Shown here piece by piece: positions 1 through 11,600 of a stretch of 64,000 nt of DNA. Made by a program: the position numbers and the translations under genes. Under the pieces are notes generated by a model. It did no database searches. It was given only the letters and a program-made list of their open reading frames with translations, and was not told the origin of the DNA. Each line of letters starts with the position of its first letter. Position 1 is the first letter of the stretch. This stretch comes from Mayamaea pseudoterrestris (Eukaryota > Bacillariophyta > Bacillariophyceae > Sellaphorales > Sellaphoraceae). The stretch is from the NCBI GenBank assembly GCA_027923505.1, contig BROI01000001.1:1210501-1274500 (forward strand). The letters run 5' to 3'.

Positions 1-1798
1 AAATCCAAAACGGGTTTCACCTTCCTTAACAAACGCTACGACTAAATTGCCATCCTTCAAGTCAGAGTGAATGAATCCACCAACAGCATTGGCAAGTTCC
101 ACGGCGCTGCACAAACCCTTGACAAGGTTATTTGTCGCCTCCTTTTTGTTGGCAGGGTCCATATTACGAATCTTGATAATATAGTCATCAAAGAGAAGAC
201 CACGTTCCATGAACCAAAAAAGCATAAGCACTTCCTCTTCTCTGTTTGTCGGTATTGGAAAGGTCACAAATTAGTTACGACAAAGAGTTGTGCGATAATA
301 CGCATGCACCGAAACGTACCCCTCAACGGCGCTAAATCCTCCGTAATTAAAAACCTTTGCTGCAACCGCGCCATTCAATACGCTGGAGGCGTATACCGCC
401 ATAAGCAACTCATGTTTGGTATCCTCCGTCGCCTCGCTGCGTCATCAACAGCAGGAAAGAGGCAAGTGAGGAATTTGAAAAGCTGGAGGCAGGTGCGACG
501 AACGATGCGACGTACCACAATGCCAGGACCACATTGTTCGTTTCGTCAATGTAAATTTTTTTCCCATTGTTATCATGAAAGAGCTTGACATCCTCGCCTT
601 GGATGAATGCGGTGACAGTGGTCTCGTTGGCCTGGTCGAAGTCAATTTCGGGTGGCTTCTTCAATCGCCGTAGCTCTGTACGCAATTCCTTTTGCACCTC
701 GCCATCGGCAGCTGCAAGCACTCGCTTGTCACTCGTAGCTGTGCGAGTCATGCAGAAAAAGAACGACTCTTTCAACCTAGCTGGAATCACCTTCAGTGCC
801 CGGCGACGCGCTTCCAACATGTTTTCCACAGTTCCTCGATGTGCAGTAAGACGTCTTCGGTATATCGCCAAGCAACCAGCGCACGTAACACTCCATGTCG
901 TACACTTATCGCATTTTTCTGTCTTATCATTCGCACCTTCGCCTATGAGCTGACCTTCCACCAATCGTTTCAATGTAGGATCAGTCGCCGCAACCGCAAA
1001 ATCAAGTCCATGGCTGTTGAAATAGTGAATGTATGTTTTTGTTCCTACATTAGACTCGCATGGAAAAAACTTGTTCCACTCGCTTGATCCTAGCAGAATC
1101 CGCATAATGTGCAGAGGAGGCATAGACGAAGTCCCATATTGTAATGCCTTTCTCGCCTTTTCAGCCCTCGACTTTGGCTTCCGCTCCTTTCGACGGCCTG
1201 CTACTGGCAGCGCAGGCTTTTCATCGCCAAGCTCTTCCACATCCACCAGTCCTGGAAAGTACCGTCGAAGGTAAAAGAAAAGATAATACCGACCTGAGCG
1301 AGTGGTGTACGCATCGTCTTTCTGGAGTCTTTCAAGACATATTTTTGCAAACAGATCGTCTTCCCCTTTGCGCTGCTCCCCATGAGATGTCGTTCGAAAC
1401 AAAGCAGCAGCTTTATCGTAACAATCATCGTCATCCCAATCCTCCAAACTGCCATACCAATCGTCGTCTTCCTCGTCGGAATTGTTATACTCGTCTTCTT
1501 GGCTCTCGACGTCATCTTCCAGCTTCCCTTCGGTCCCTTCGTCTTGTTGGTTTTCATCGACGCTCAAGTTCTCCAACAGGCTCGCTTGCTCGTCACTCTC
1601 TTCTTCATCCTCATCGAGGCTCTTGGAAGCCTCGTCTACATGATCAGTAAAGTCATCGCCTGTGTCAGATTGTTCCTCCTCGACTTGAAGGTCCGACTCC
1701 TCCTCGCTCGTGTGCTGCTCTCCTTCACTTCCATCTTCCTCGACCTCGGCTAGAGCAAGATCTAGGTCGGCCTCATCTTCCTCCCAAGATTTATACAT
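1..1798 (-). CDS. Protein kinase with long acidic N-terminus (partial, 3 exons)
   Basis: The gene starts at 1798 and runs off the left edge. Three exons join in frame: 1798-516, 436-320 and 241-1. The introns are 79 and 78 nt, both open with GTACGT, and the second has a TAACTAAT branch-like site. About 547 residues are visible. Residues 1-125 are Glu/Asp-rich and probably disordered. A CxxC-x6-CxxC pair near residue 300 (CDKC...CAGC) could bind metal. The last 120 residues look like a kinase fold: a hinge-like stretch (EEVLMLFWFMERG) and a catalytic loop HSDLKDGN near residue 520, with the catalytic Asp, Lys and Asn kept. Ser replaces the usual Arg of HRD, so it would be a non-RD kinase. The DFG and the C-lobe lie outside the window. 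No substrate or pathway can be read. The N-terminal 400 residues match nothing I recognise. Confidence 0.75.
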
Positions 1799-3335
1799 GT
1801 TCGATTTGCAAACTTGCGCTAGGGTATAAGCACGAGATTCGAATAGGATTGACGCCTTTTTGCAGGCTGGACATTAAAATGGCCGCTCTGCGTCGAGTCA
1901 CAAGAGAGATGGTCCGCCGCTGCGTCTCCACGCGCATCCGTTGAGAGCAGCGGTGCGACATTCTTGGGTTGAGAGTGTTACGGTAAGGTTCGAGTTTAGT
2001 CCTTCCGGTACTCATGTTCAATGCATGAGCATGCGCCCGATGTTGTTGCTGCCACCATGACGGTCGCACATTAATTTTCTCTGATGTTTTCCAGTTAACA
2101 TGATCCAACAGCTATTCTATCGGCATGTACTGTCTGTTGCCCAGCGTGGTCCCAATTTGTGATTAGTATCTCCACTGACCGAGTATTATTGCTGGTTGTT
2201 CCTGCCGTCGAGCAGCGAGCTTTTTGTTGCAACAACAAGGAACAACTTTAGCATCTGTCAAGTCTATCACGCAGGCAGCCTTTAATGGCGACGAGCCCAA
2301 GCCTAAAACCTCAACCATTATATGCTTTTTGCTTAATCCACCGTCGGGACGCCTTCGCGATCCAAGAAACCAACCCTTGATCAAGCAACACACTCACTGA
2401 CGAAGACCTCAACCTTGGGAAAGAGGTCTCCAAAGAAAACCCAAGGCCTCCGACAAAGGATGACGATGCCGTCACTCCTGCTTCTGCAGCAATAAACAAA
2501 ACGTATGCTCTTCCTCCAACTGTTTCCAAAGCTGATCGACTTGAGTGATACTTACTCTCTACCGATACCAGTTTACTGTGGAGTCTAATGACGGGCCAGC
2601 GAATATTTTCCTTGCACTGGCGGCAAGTCTGAACGCAGCTTCTCCGAGTTTTCCCAGTCCTTGGGCGTCGAGACCCGATACCGGAGAGCGATCTTCCAAA
2701 GGAGGATGCTGTTGTCAAAACCAAATCCAAGTCAAACGCTTGGAAAGACTGCTCTACTGGAGTCGCCACTTAGATGTCGCTAGATAACGTCTGTCACATA
2801 TTAGTTGCTCCGCAACGTAGCGATGGGATTCGCGTCCGACTCGCACAACATCGTGCTCACTCCCGTCCATGCGCGCACTGCAGAACGCCCAACAACTAGC
2901 CCCGAGTGGCCGCGGATGCATACACTAAACACGATAAGCTAATTGAGACTAAGATAAAAATGACATGTTTTTGGAAAGAATTAACAGTAAATGTCGAGTC
3001 ACAGCAATATGCATGTAGTGACATGAGATGGGTGGCGTACCCAATAGCAGTCGGATGTGAAATTTTGCAGCAAGTATTAAAAAACAAGCAAGAAGTGCGG
3101 AAGAGGATACTCCAAAGGAGCAGCAAATAGATACAAGAATAGCTTACATCCGCACCAGTCTTGGTCTTGTCGAATTTGGAAGGTAGTAGGAGTACGTAAT
3201 TGATGAATGAAAGTGTACCATTATGAATAGTCTTGGATTGGTTGTTGTTCCTTTAAAAAGTTTCTCGTTCTCGTGGTTTGTACGTGACGGCACAAGTGAT
3301 TGATGTAAAGCCTTCTTTTTTGATTTGAATTCGCC
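1799..3335. other. Intergenic stretch without a confident gene
   Basis: This 1.5-kb gap holds short coding-like fragments on both strands that I could not assemble. On the plus strand, about 2100-2771, there are pieces such as ASVKSITQAAFNGDEPKPKT and LTDEDLNLGKEVSKENPR, separated by stops that short introns could remove. On the minus strand, about 3230-2757, the piece INYVLLLPSKFDKTKTGAD is followed by a GTAAGC donor-like site. The two candidates overlap, so at least one is false. The stretch must also hold the promoter of the kinase gene (below 1798) and the 3' end of the gene starting at 4754. Confidence 0.3.
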
Positions 3336-4754
3336 TTAATCGGTTCGCAGTGCTGGTGAGCTACGCGTCTCCAGTGGCTTGAAGCGTTTGGCTGGCGGTC
3401 CAAGGCAAAAATTGTCGGTATCGAGCAGTCCAAAGACGCCATCGACGATGCTGGCACATTGCTCTGGCGAAAGATTCGACGTCACAACTTGATCCTCGTC
3501 GTCGTCCGAAACGACGACCCAAGACGAGTCGTCGTAATATACAGAATAGTCATGTCGCGCGCCGGCGGTTGCGTTGGGCGGCAGCTTTGGCACGTCCATG
3601 TCAACGGCTGCTTGACTGAGCATATCCAATCCGCTGACAGGCGACTGGTGCGTCTCAGTCGCTGCCGTCTTGGAGGGAGGAGGCGGCATCATCAAGTAGC
3701 TTGAGCTACGCGACACCTTGCTAAGCTTGCTTGGAATGATGATGGAACTAGTCTTGGCAAAATCAGCAACAGCCGCCACGACGAGAGAGGCTTGGTCAAT
3801 CATTTGCAGCAACAGTTGCTGCGTATCGAGTTCAATCGTCATGGTCAACAAGTCTTCACATGCAGCTGGAGTTAGAGAGAAAGCAACAAGACAGACATGA
3901 GTGGACATGTAGGAATGCAGGCATGCCTAGTAATTAACTACCGTGGAAGTGCTCGCTCTGTAAAGTGCAGGTAGCTGAACCACCGCATCCAACGTACCTT
4001 GAACATGACCTGGAACATTGAGTTCGACTTTTAAAGTGCGGAGCTCTCCGCGAGCATGCCCAAACAAAACATTAAGACCAACTTGCAGAGATACTCCATA
4101 CTTGACTTGTTCCGTGAAATTGTGCGCCAACTCGACTCTGTGCAGATAAAAACGAAGTTTCGAATCGGCATGCACTCCTTCCATTTGCCGGCCAGTCTCG
4201 AGCAGCATGACCAAAGCTTGTTCCGTCTCCATCGCAGCTGCAGGTGAGGGCTGAACCGGAGATGTCGCTCGAGCCATAAAACTCGCATACGCTCGAACGC
4301 GGCAGTCGATCAAAACGTAAAATGATTGTAGAATATTCTGCAGCAGCACTTGAGGTACTATATCAAGCGATGATACTCGAGTGACTGCAGTTGAAACAGC
4401 AGATGACTCCAAGCTGCAGCATTCTTCCGTTGAAAAGAGCATGGCTCTCTGAAGCAATCTGGCCGCAAACTGTTCAGCTTCCTTGCGGTCTTGCTGCTTT
4501 GTTCCATGACAAGTCTCGTCATTGGCTGGATGCAGCAATGAGAGAGCTGGACAAATGACTGTCGAATAAACTACTCCGCTTTCCATCTCCTTCGCATTGG
4601 GCAATGTCAAACTGACACCTCTGCTCGCTGGAGTTTGCAGCAGTCTAAAAGCTTGCTTCAAGCGCATCATGATGCTCCTACTGCTAAATTCGGTATTCTC
4701 CATCGCACTTCCCGTACTGGTAGTGAATGATGTTCCTGATGCTAGAACGACCAC
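3336..4754 (-). CDS. Conserved-looking protein of unknown function (2 exons)
   Basis: Two exons, 4754-3998 and 3865-3336, join in frame through a 132-nt intron with a GTACGT donor and a pyrimidine-rich TCTCTAACTCCAG acceptor, giving 428 residues. The joined reading runs ...LNVPGHVQ then AACEDLLTM.... I recognise no domain. The N-terminal 260 residues are soluble-looking, with alternating hydrophobic stretches (QVKYGVSLQVGLNVLFGHARG). The middle is a Pro/Ser-rich linker with a MMPPPPS run. The C-terminus holds an acidic patch (VVVSDDDEDQVV) and a basic PPAKRFKPL stretch that could be a nuclear localisation signal. There is no signal peptide or membrane segment. The start at 4754 is the first Met of the open frame; a later Met at residue 18 is possible. 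Confidence 0.6.
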
Positions 4755-5674
4755 TGTTCAGCTTGCTAACCTTTTGCTTGCCTCTTGCAAACACCGCCAG
4801 CAAACAGAACCTCAAAGACTCCGCGAGAAAATGGAGAGGCGTGATCTCCTTTGCCTCCGCATATGAAGGCTAGTGACACCCTTGGCATTTGGTGCAATGA
4901 CTTGATTGCATCTGCCCCTGACGTTCATGGCGCTCCTGGTGCACGTCAAGAGTCATCTTCGTTTATCATTGGATCATGCAAGGTTCAAAGGAAGGGCAAT
5001 ACGACCCGCCATTGCACACAATTTCTGCTCATGACTAAGAAAGATCGATATCATTGGTTGCAATAGTTTAGCCGCGAAACACCTGCCGTGTGAACCGACG
5101 CGCGTGACAGATGCCTTGCAGATGGTTCGGACGCTTCCAAGTTCGGCACGCCCAGGTTCAACAACGGAAGCAAACTACCACGGTGATTGTGACGGATTGC
5201 AGACGATGAATGATCATTAGGGAGTAAACATTCCTCTGCACTTTCTGGACCAGAGGAAGTGTCTTGAACCTGTACTGTACTTGTACCGCGAAATGGTTAC
5301 AAGCACCCGATAGACGCGCTTACTTCAACGAGCGCATGGTATGCGAGCAACATGGGCGGTATTGCTGTCAGCCGTCGATGCGACGTTCCCTTTATCCGCC
5401 GTCGTCCTCCGCTTTGACCAAATGCGGCGACGAGTTGCTATAAACAGTTTCCTCCTAACAAACTCATAGCTCAACATATTTGCATTGCATGTCATATTGC
5501 TTCAAGGTTGAGCTGTCAACCAGCCCCGAATCATCTTGGATGGGAATTATCCCGTCGCTTGGCGATGAGTGTCAACAATGAAGTGATACGCAGAATTTTA
5601 GTACGTACTCGATAAAATGGAATCTCCAAATCTCTCAGTAATCTATTGAATAACTTTATAACTCTTGGTAATTA
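4755..5674. other. Intergenic region
   Basis: About 920 bases between two minus-strand genes. It should contain the promoter of the gene starting at 4754 and the 3' untranslated region and poly(A) site of the giant coiled-coil gene ending at 5675. I see no RNA gene, repeat or coding region in it. Confidence 0.5.
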
Positions 5675-8600
5675 TCACCGTCGGCTACTTCTAAATCGAC
5701 TCTGCTCGTCATCCAGTTGCCGTTCCAATTTATGTACTCGGCGCTTGAGCGTCGCAACTTCGACCGCTGTGTTCGCTTCAACAAGAGGTATACTTTCCTC
5801 CAAAAGAGGCCGGTCGCCTAATAATCGCTCCAGTTCATCAATGCGTTGCTGCAACAAGATCATTTCGTCATCGTCAGTCAAAATATATTGCTCTTTAGTT
5901 GCCTCTGCCAGCTTCCGCTTTAACTGCTCAAGCTCCGCATTCTTGCGGTCCACGGTCTTTTTTGCGCTTAAAGCAATGTAGGCAGCAATCTCAACAGCTC
6001 GCGACAAAAAGTCGCCATGACTATTAGCAAGTGATCGCTCGTCTTCAATCAATTCCTTTCGTTTCGGTCGTTCAAGACGACCTAACGGTGTACAGAATGG
6101 TTGCTGCTCGCTGTCGACCAGATATTCCTTGTCAGCTGTATGAGTGAACCGAGTTTTTTGATCACTGTGACGTTCATTCTCCAACTCTAAGTAGCGCTGG
6201 CGTTGATCCTTCTCGAGACGTCGTTTTCGTTCTTCTGCTCGATTTTTGTCAAGTATGCGACGGTGCGAGTCAAGAGCATGGACAGACTCTTTAAGATCAA
6301 TATTCTCGTCCAATACAGAACGGTACGCAACTTGCGTTCTTGTAAGCTCGCTCTGTACTTCCGCCATTTTCACCATCGTCGCGTCGAGCTTGCTGCGCAC
6401 CTTTTGAAGTTCAGACCGCAGCTGCTCCGTGGTCGCTTGTAATGTTTTGTTATCTGACAGCGAAGCTTCAAGCATGGCAACTGCGTCGGTGCGCTGTTGA
6501 GCAACTCTTTGTACTTTAGTGCGAGTTTCGATCTGGAATTGCGCGATCGCTTCCTTCATGGAGAGTATTTGTGCCTCACCTTGCTCCTTCTCACCTAGTA
6601 ATGTCTTGAGAGACGATGACAGTTCCTTAACATCTCCAATTCGAAGCATTAAATTGTCTCGCGTCTGCTCTAGTTCGGACGACAAAGCATCTTTGTTCGC
6701 AATCTCAATTTGAAGGTCGTCTTCGACTGCAGCGCACCGGTCTTCCATGTCGTCAAGCTTTTGGCGAAGACTCAAAATCTCTTGATTGAGGACACCAGCG
6801 GCCGCCTGCTGCGACTGGCGAACAGAAGACAATTCCTCTTGAAGACAATCGCATTGTAGGCGTAGGCGACTAATCTCCGTTCCGGCAGCCGTCACTCGCT
6901 CCTGCATCGTCTCCTTCGTTGTGTCCAAAGCTTCCTTCAAAATATCGTTTTCGCGATCAAGTGCCGCCTTGCTTTCGTGCAGCTGTGCTAAATCCTGGCG
7001 AACTAAATCAAACTGTTTAAGATCCTCCTTTAAGCTACTAATTTCCTCTTCCATTTCTGCCTTTGCAGAAGCATACTGCACTCCATGCTGAACGAGGTTA
7101 TGCAAGTCTGCCCGAACAGCAGCTAGCACTGCAACAAGCTCTTCATTTTGTTTAGACCGTACGTCAAGTTCATTTTGAAGATCATTTTTAGTTTTCTCGA
7201 GTTCGATGGAGCTAGCAGCTTGGGCTTCAAGGTCATCCTCTAATAGCGACGCCCTCCGCTCCAGGTCTGCGAGTACACCCTCCGCTTCTTCGGCAATCTT
7301 GATCGCTTCCAAACGGTCAGCCTCTGATTTGGACAGTGACAATCGAAGTTCGCAAACCTCTTCCTCGACCCTGTGACGCTGTTCGACATCCCTTCTGAGT
7401 ATTTGCTGCTTTTCCAAAGCGGCCATTTCTGCTCGGGTGTGGACGTCCTTTATTTCGCGCAGTTCCTTGTCCTTTTCACGATTCGTTTTCTCCGCAGAGA
7501 CTTGTAGCTCGCGAATGATGTCATCTTTATCGTCAATTATTCTGCGAAGTCGATAAATTGTTTGGTTGGCGTCAATAGCGGCCTTTGCTGCATTCTTTTC
7601 CAATACTTCTATCTCAAGCAACGAACTTGATACCGTCTCTTTTGTGAACTGCTGGGAATCTGTTTGATTCTGCGTTAACCTGACTTTCAGTTGCCCTATT
7701 TCTTCCTCCAGGCGCGAATGGACAAGTCTATGTTCCGACAGTCGCTGTTCATATTCGCGGGTTATCTGTCTTGCGTGATCTCGAGCAAGCTCTCTTTCGG
7801 CAACAATGATTTTGTTATCGACTTTCGCTTGTTTTAGCGAATCATTCAATTCATCAATGTTTGCATTTGATTCATCAAGCTTCGTTTGCTTGAGTTCAAA
7901 ATCTTCCATAGCATCTAGCTGCGTCTTCGAAGCAACGTTGCGAAAGGCTTCCAACTCCGTGGCATCCTCTAAATCTTCTCTTGTGAATTGTGCATTGAAT
8001 AAGGCTAAAATCGTGTCTCGTGCTTCCAGCTCAGCTTGATGTTGGCTCGCGAATTCCGTATCATCGACGTTTCCGAGACCATTCATAACGTGCTTGGTAT
8101 CAAGTTCCATTTTCAAGCAAGTGAGTTTTTGCTTCGAGTCCGTCTGGTAGTCATGGCGCGCCTGCTGTAGCTGCTCAATCGCTTGTTGCGCATCCGTAGT
8201 GGTTCTGCATGCAACCTCGTGATCAGACGTTAAAAGCGCAATATTATCGGCCTGATGCGTTGGGATTTTAATCTCTGGCTCTTCCTTCGTCGCTCGCTCG
8301 CATAGAGTTTCATCGTCTCGACCCTGTAGCTCCCCTCGGTTCATAGCATCATCCATCTGCTCAATGGGAATATCATTTTCCATTCGCTCCATTTTTTTGA
8401 CATGAACAGCTTCCTGAGCCGCAAAAAGCCTTTGGCATTCCGTTGCATTAGTATGTGCCGCTTGTAGAAAAGCAACGAAATGCTCGGATCCACAATCTAG
8501 CTCGGTTCTCGCTGGTGGGGTCTCACTTGTTACCAAAACCATTTCTGCTGTTTGTCTGAGACGGAGATCAGGTGACTTCAAAAGCCGATACTCAACCTGC

Positions 8601-11600
8601 GCGACTGAGTTTTGACTGTAATTGATAGCAAAGTGTAGCTCCGACGCCATTTCTGTTGGCAAACCCAATTCAGTCTCGTCACGGCCATTGTTTTGTCTGA
8701 GTGTCGACTGTCGACTAATAATTTTACCGTTGTATTGTTCGGTTTTATTGTGGCCTCCACGTATTGGTCTTTGATTATCATCTATCGTACGCTCTTTTGC
8801 TACGACGAAATCTCCATTTGCTTGCGGTTGCGATCCCACTAGCCAAGTTGCTGTATCTCCATTGATACCTCCAAGCTGGTCAACCTTCGTGTCATATATA
8901 TCCTGCGCATGGGCGTCCAAGTCTTGCTGTACCCGACGCATCTTTTCGAGAACGTCATCCCGCTCCCAGACCAACTTAACCATAGAAGTTGAATCAATTT
9001 CGCAAGAAACACCTTCTTGTCGCTTTACGGCTTTTCTAGGTTGCCAATCATGCCCGTCAGTGCCTTCTGAATTATCCATTTCAATAGGTACATGCACCTG
9101 CGAGCCTATGTTGTCTTGCCAAGTGGCCGCCTGGTCCATGCTGGTTCGAATCCAATTCTTCTCTGCTTCAAGCTGCTCCACCTCATGCCAGTCGTGCTCC
9201 ATCACTTGCTGGACGTCATCCTCGGCGGGCGGCAGCCAACCGAAAGAGTCCGACATCAATTGGTCAAGTGCTTGCCGACGATCGTGATCGGCAGTACTAT
9301 TTATAGAACGCCATTGCTCTTCCCTACTTATTGCTGAATCATTTTGTAGTCGGGCATGTGCCAACTTCTCCAATTCGACGACTCGTTGCTGGCTAATCTC
9401 GTCAACGACAACCAAAGGCTTATTTTGACGATTGTTGTGTCGGACTTGCGACTCATGCTCCAAGTCATCCATTTCCTTCGTATATGAGCGCTCTGTTGCA
9501 GGCTCCAAATGTTGTTTGTTTGACTGTCGACCGCCGCGCCCAAATAATTCATAGGACAAGTCCTTCATGGCGGTTTCGTCCGGATCAACCGTGCCCATAT
9601 CTCCCCAGTCCAAAAGAAACGAGTCAGTCAAGTCGTTGCTAGCCTCGGCAATTTGCTCTCCTCGCGACACAGGGTGGACTGATTTCATAATCAACGGAGA
9701 CTGATCATCACCCATAGCGCTCACTTCCATTATAGAATCGAGTGCATTATCAAGCTGGGAAAAGGTGTAGCCCGTATCTGCCGTCAATGGGCTTGGCTCG
9801 TCCTGTATAAAACCTTCTCGTCCTTCTTCCATGGCATCCAGTGAGAACGTCGAGTCGATTGCATGCTCTATATGATTAAATTTGGTTGATGCCACGGGTG
9901 AGCCAAAATATTGATCAGTTGACAAAATTTTGCAATTGCGGACAAGTGGAGTGGGTAATGCGTGCGACGATAGCGGACTGAAACCATGCTCATCATTACC
10001 ACTCCTGTCATCGTCTCCCATATCGAACTCATACGAGGTTGGCACATGCGTGTTGGCCGTCCCCGAAAACTCGTCGTCCATCTTCTTCTTGCCTGGTTTT
10101 AAAAGCTTGGCGAGGCGCTGTCTTGGGTCGGCGATCATGTTTTGCAGCAAGGTGGACTGTTCGGCGTAATGAGTCAAATGGTCCAGTCCAGTCGAGGAGA
10201 CATCAGACTCGTCATCCGTACCGTCTAGATGGGAAAGTTCGAGCGAACTGTTAAAATCCGCTCCAATGTCCGCCCTATCGCTCTGATTCGCAGATGCTGT
10301 AGTCTTTATCGCCAAGACACCAATATGCTTCCCTCGCTTGCTTCCGTCAACGTCCAAGAGCAACGGGCTTTGGAGCATGCCAGTCGGAAACAAAAGTCGA
10401 CTCGTATAGCGGCAGGTCGCCAATGTCTCCTCATAGTACCGGGCCCATGGACTGATATTTGCCAAAACTACCACGCGGCCGTCAGCATGTTCCATCGATC
10501 GTTGCAGCACTTGCGTCAGCATCGAGTCACGAAAGTTCGCCACCATCGTAGAATCATTACCAGCCTCCTTCAGTAGTGTGCCACGAAGGACGCTGCCAAG
10601 CACAGTAACAGATTGACGGACAAATGCAGTGTGTCGAGTCATAATTGTCCTATCTGCGCCGTTGCGGTTGGTCGATACCGGCTGAGCCAGCTGCAAAAAG
10701 TTCACCACAGTGCACTTGTTATTGTTGAAAATCTTTCGTCGTTGTTGGTCTGTATATGAAGACTCGCCATCACCTTCCAAGGCAGCAGTTGGAACATTAG
10801 TGCTACTCCAAATTTTGAGCGTTGCCATGACATGCCCACACGGCGTCGATCGACGCTTGTGATGAGCCGCCGCAAGTGCGCGTCGCACGCACCGACCTAC
10901 TTGCTTGACGTCTGACACCATTACATCATTCAATCCAAGCAGTACAAGCGACGATGAACCTTGCTGTGGTAGTTGAGACGAGTGATGACTAGAAGCTCCG
11001 TGTCGCAGATGGACCTTATTCTTTGTGTCGAATGGTTTTGCCGAAAGCAAATCGAAAAGGTCGTGCTCGTTAATTTCCATTATAGTCATGCTGACCAACA
11101 GTTGTCTATTTTGCGTCAATGATATCAACTTGTCCGCAACCAATCCCAATAATCCATAGTTTTGCACAACTCTCGCTTCATCTTTACCCTTACAAGTCGG
11201 CATGGCCAAGACTTGGGCCACCGTGGCCGAGGCAACCGCTCCAAAGAGTAGGTTGCCAGCAACACTAGTGCCAGTGGAAATAACTGTACGATGCGAAATG
11301 CTTCCTGGTCGAGTGACATCATTTGCTATGGCAGTCGCCAGCGGTTCCAGCGGCGATGCAAGGGAAGAAACGTCGTGGTCATTCTCTCCCGTTCCATGAC
11401 TTGCAGCTACCGCAGTCGTGGTCGGCCAGAGCACATGATGCGTCGTGAATCGTCTCGCCCAATCCTCTGATTGAATATGAGCTACAGTTTGCACTAATTG
11501 CGCAGTCTCCATGGTTACATAATTGGGAATGTGCTTGCCGAAGGCCGTTGGATTGACCAAGATCAAGTCTTGCGGCGAATCAACGGAAGCATGTTTAAAG

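Noticed and set aside
2311-2769. 152-residue minus-strand frame in the 1.8-3.3 kb gap
   Set aside because: Composition is not protein-like, and the plus strand there reads more convincingly as coding fragments. Neither could be built into a gene.
9130-9160. GGTTCGAATCC, like a tRNA T-arm
   Set aside because: It lies inside the long coding frame of the kinesin-related gene, with no cloverleaf around it.
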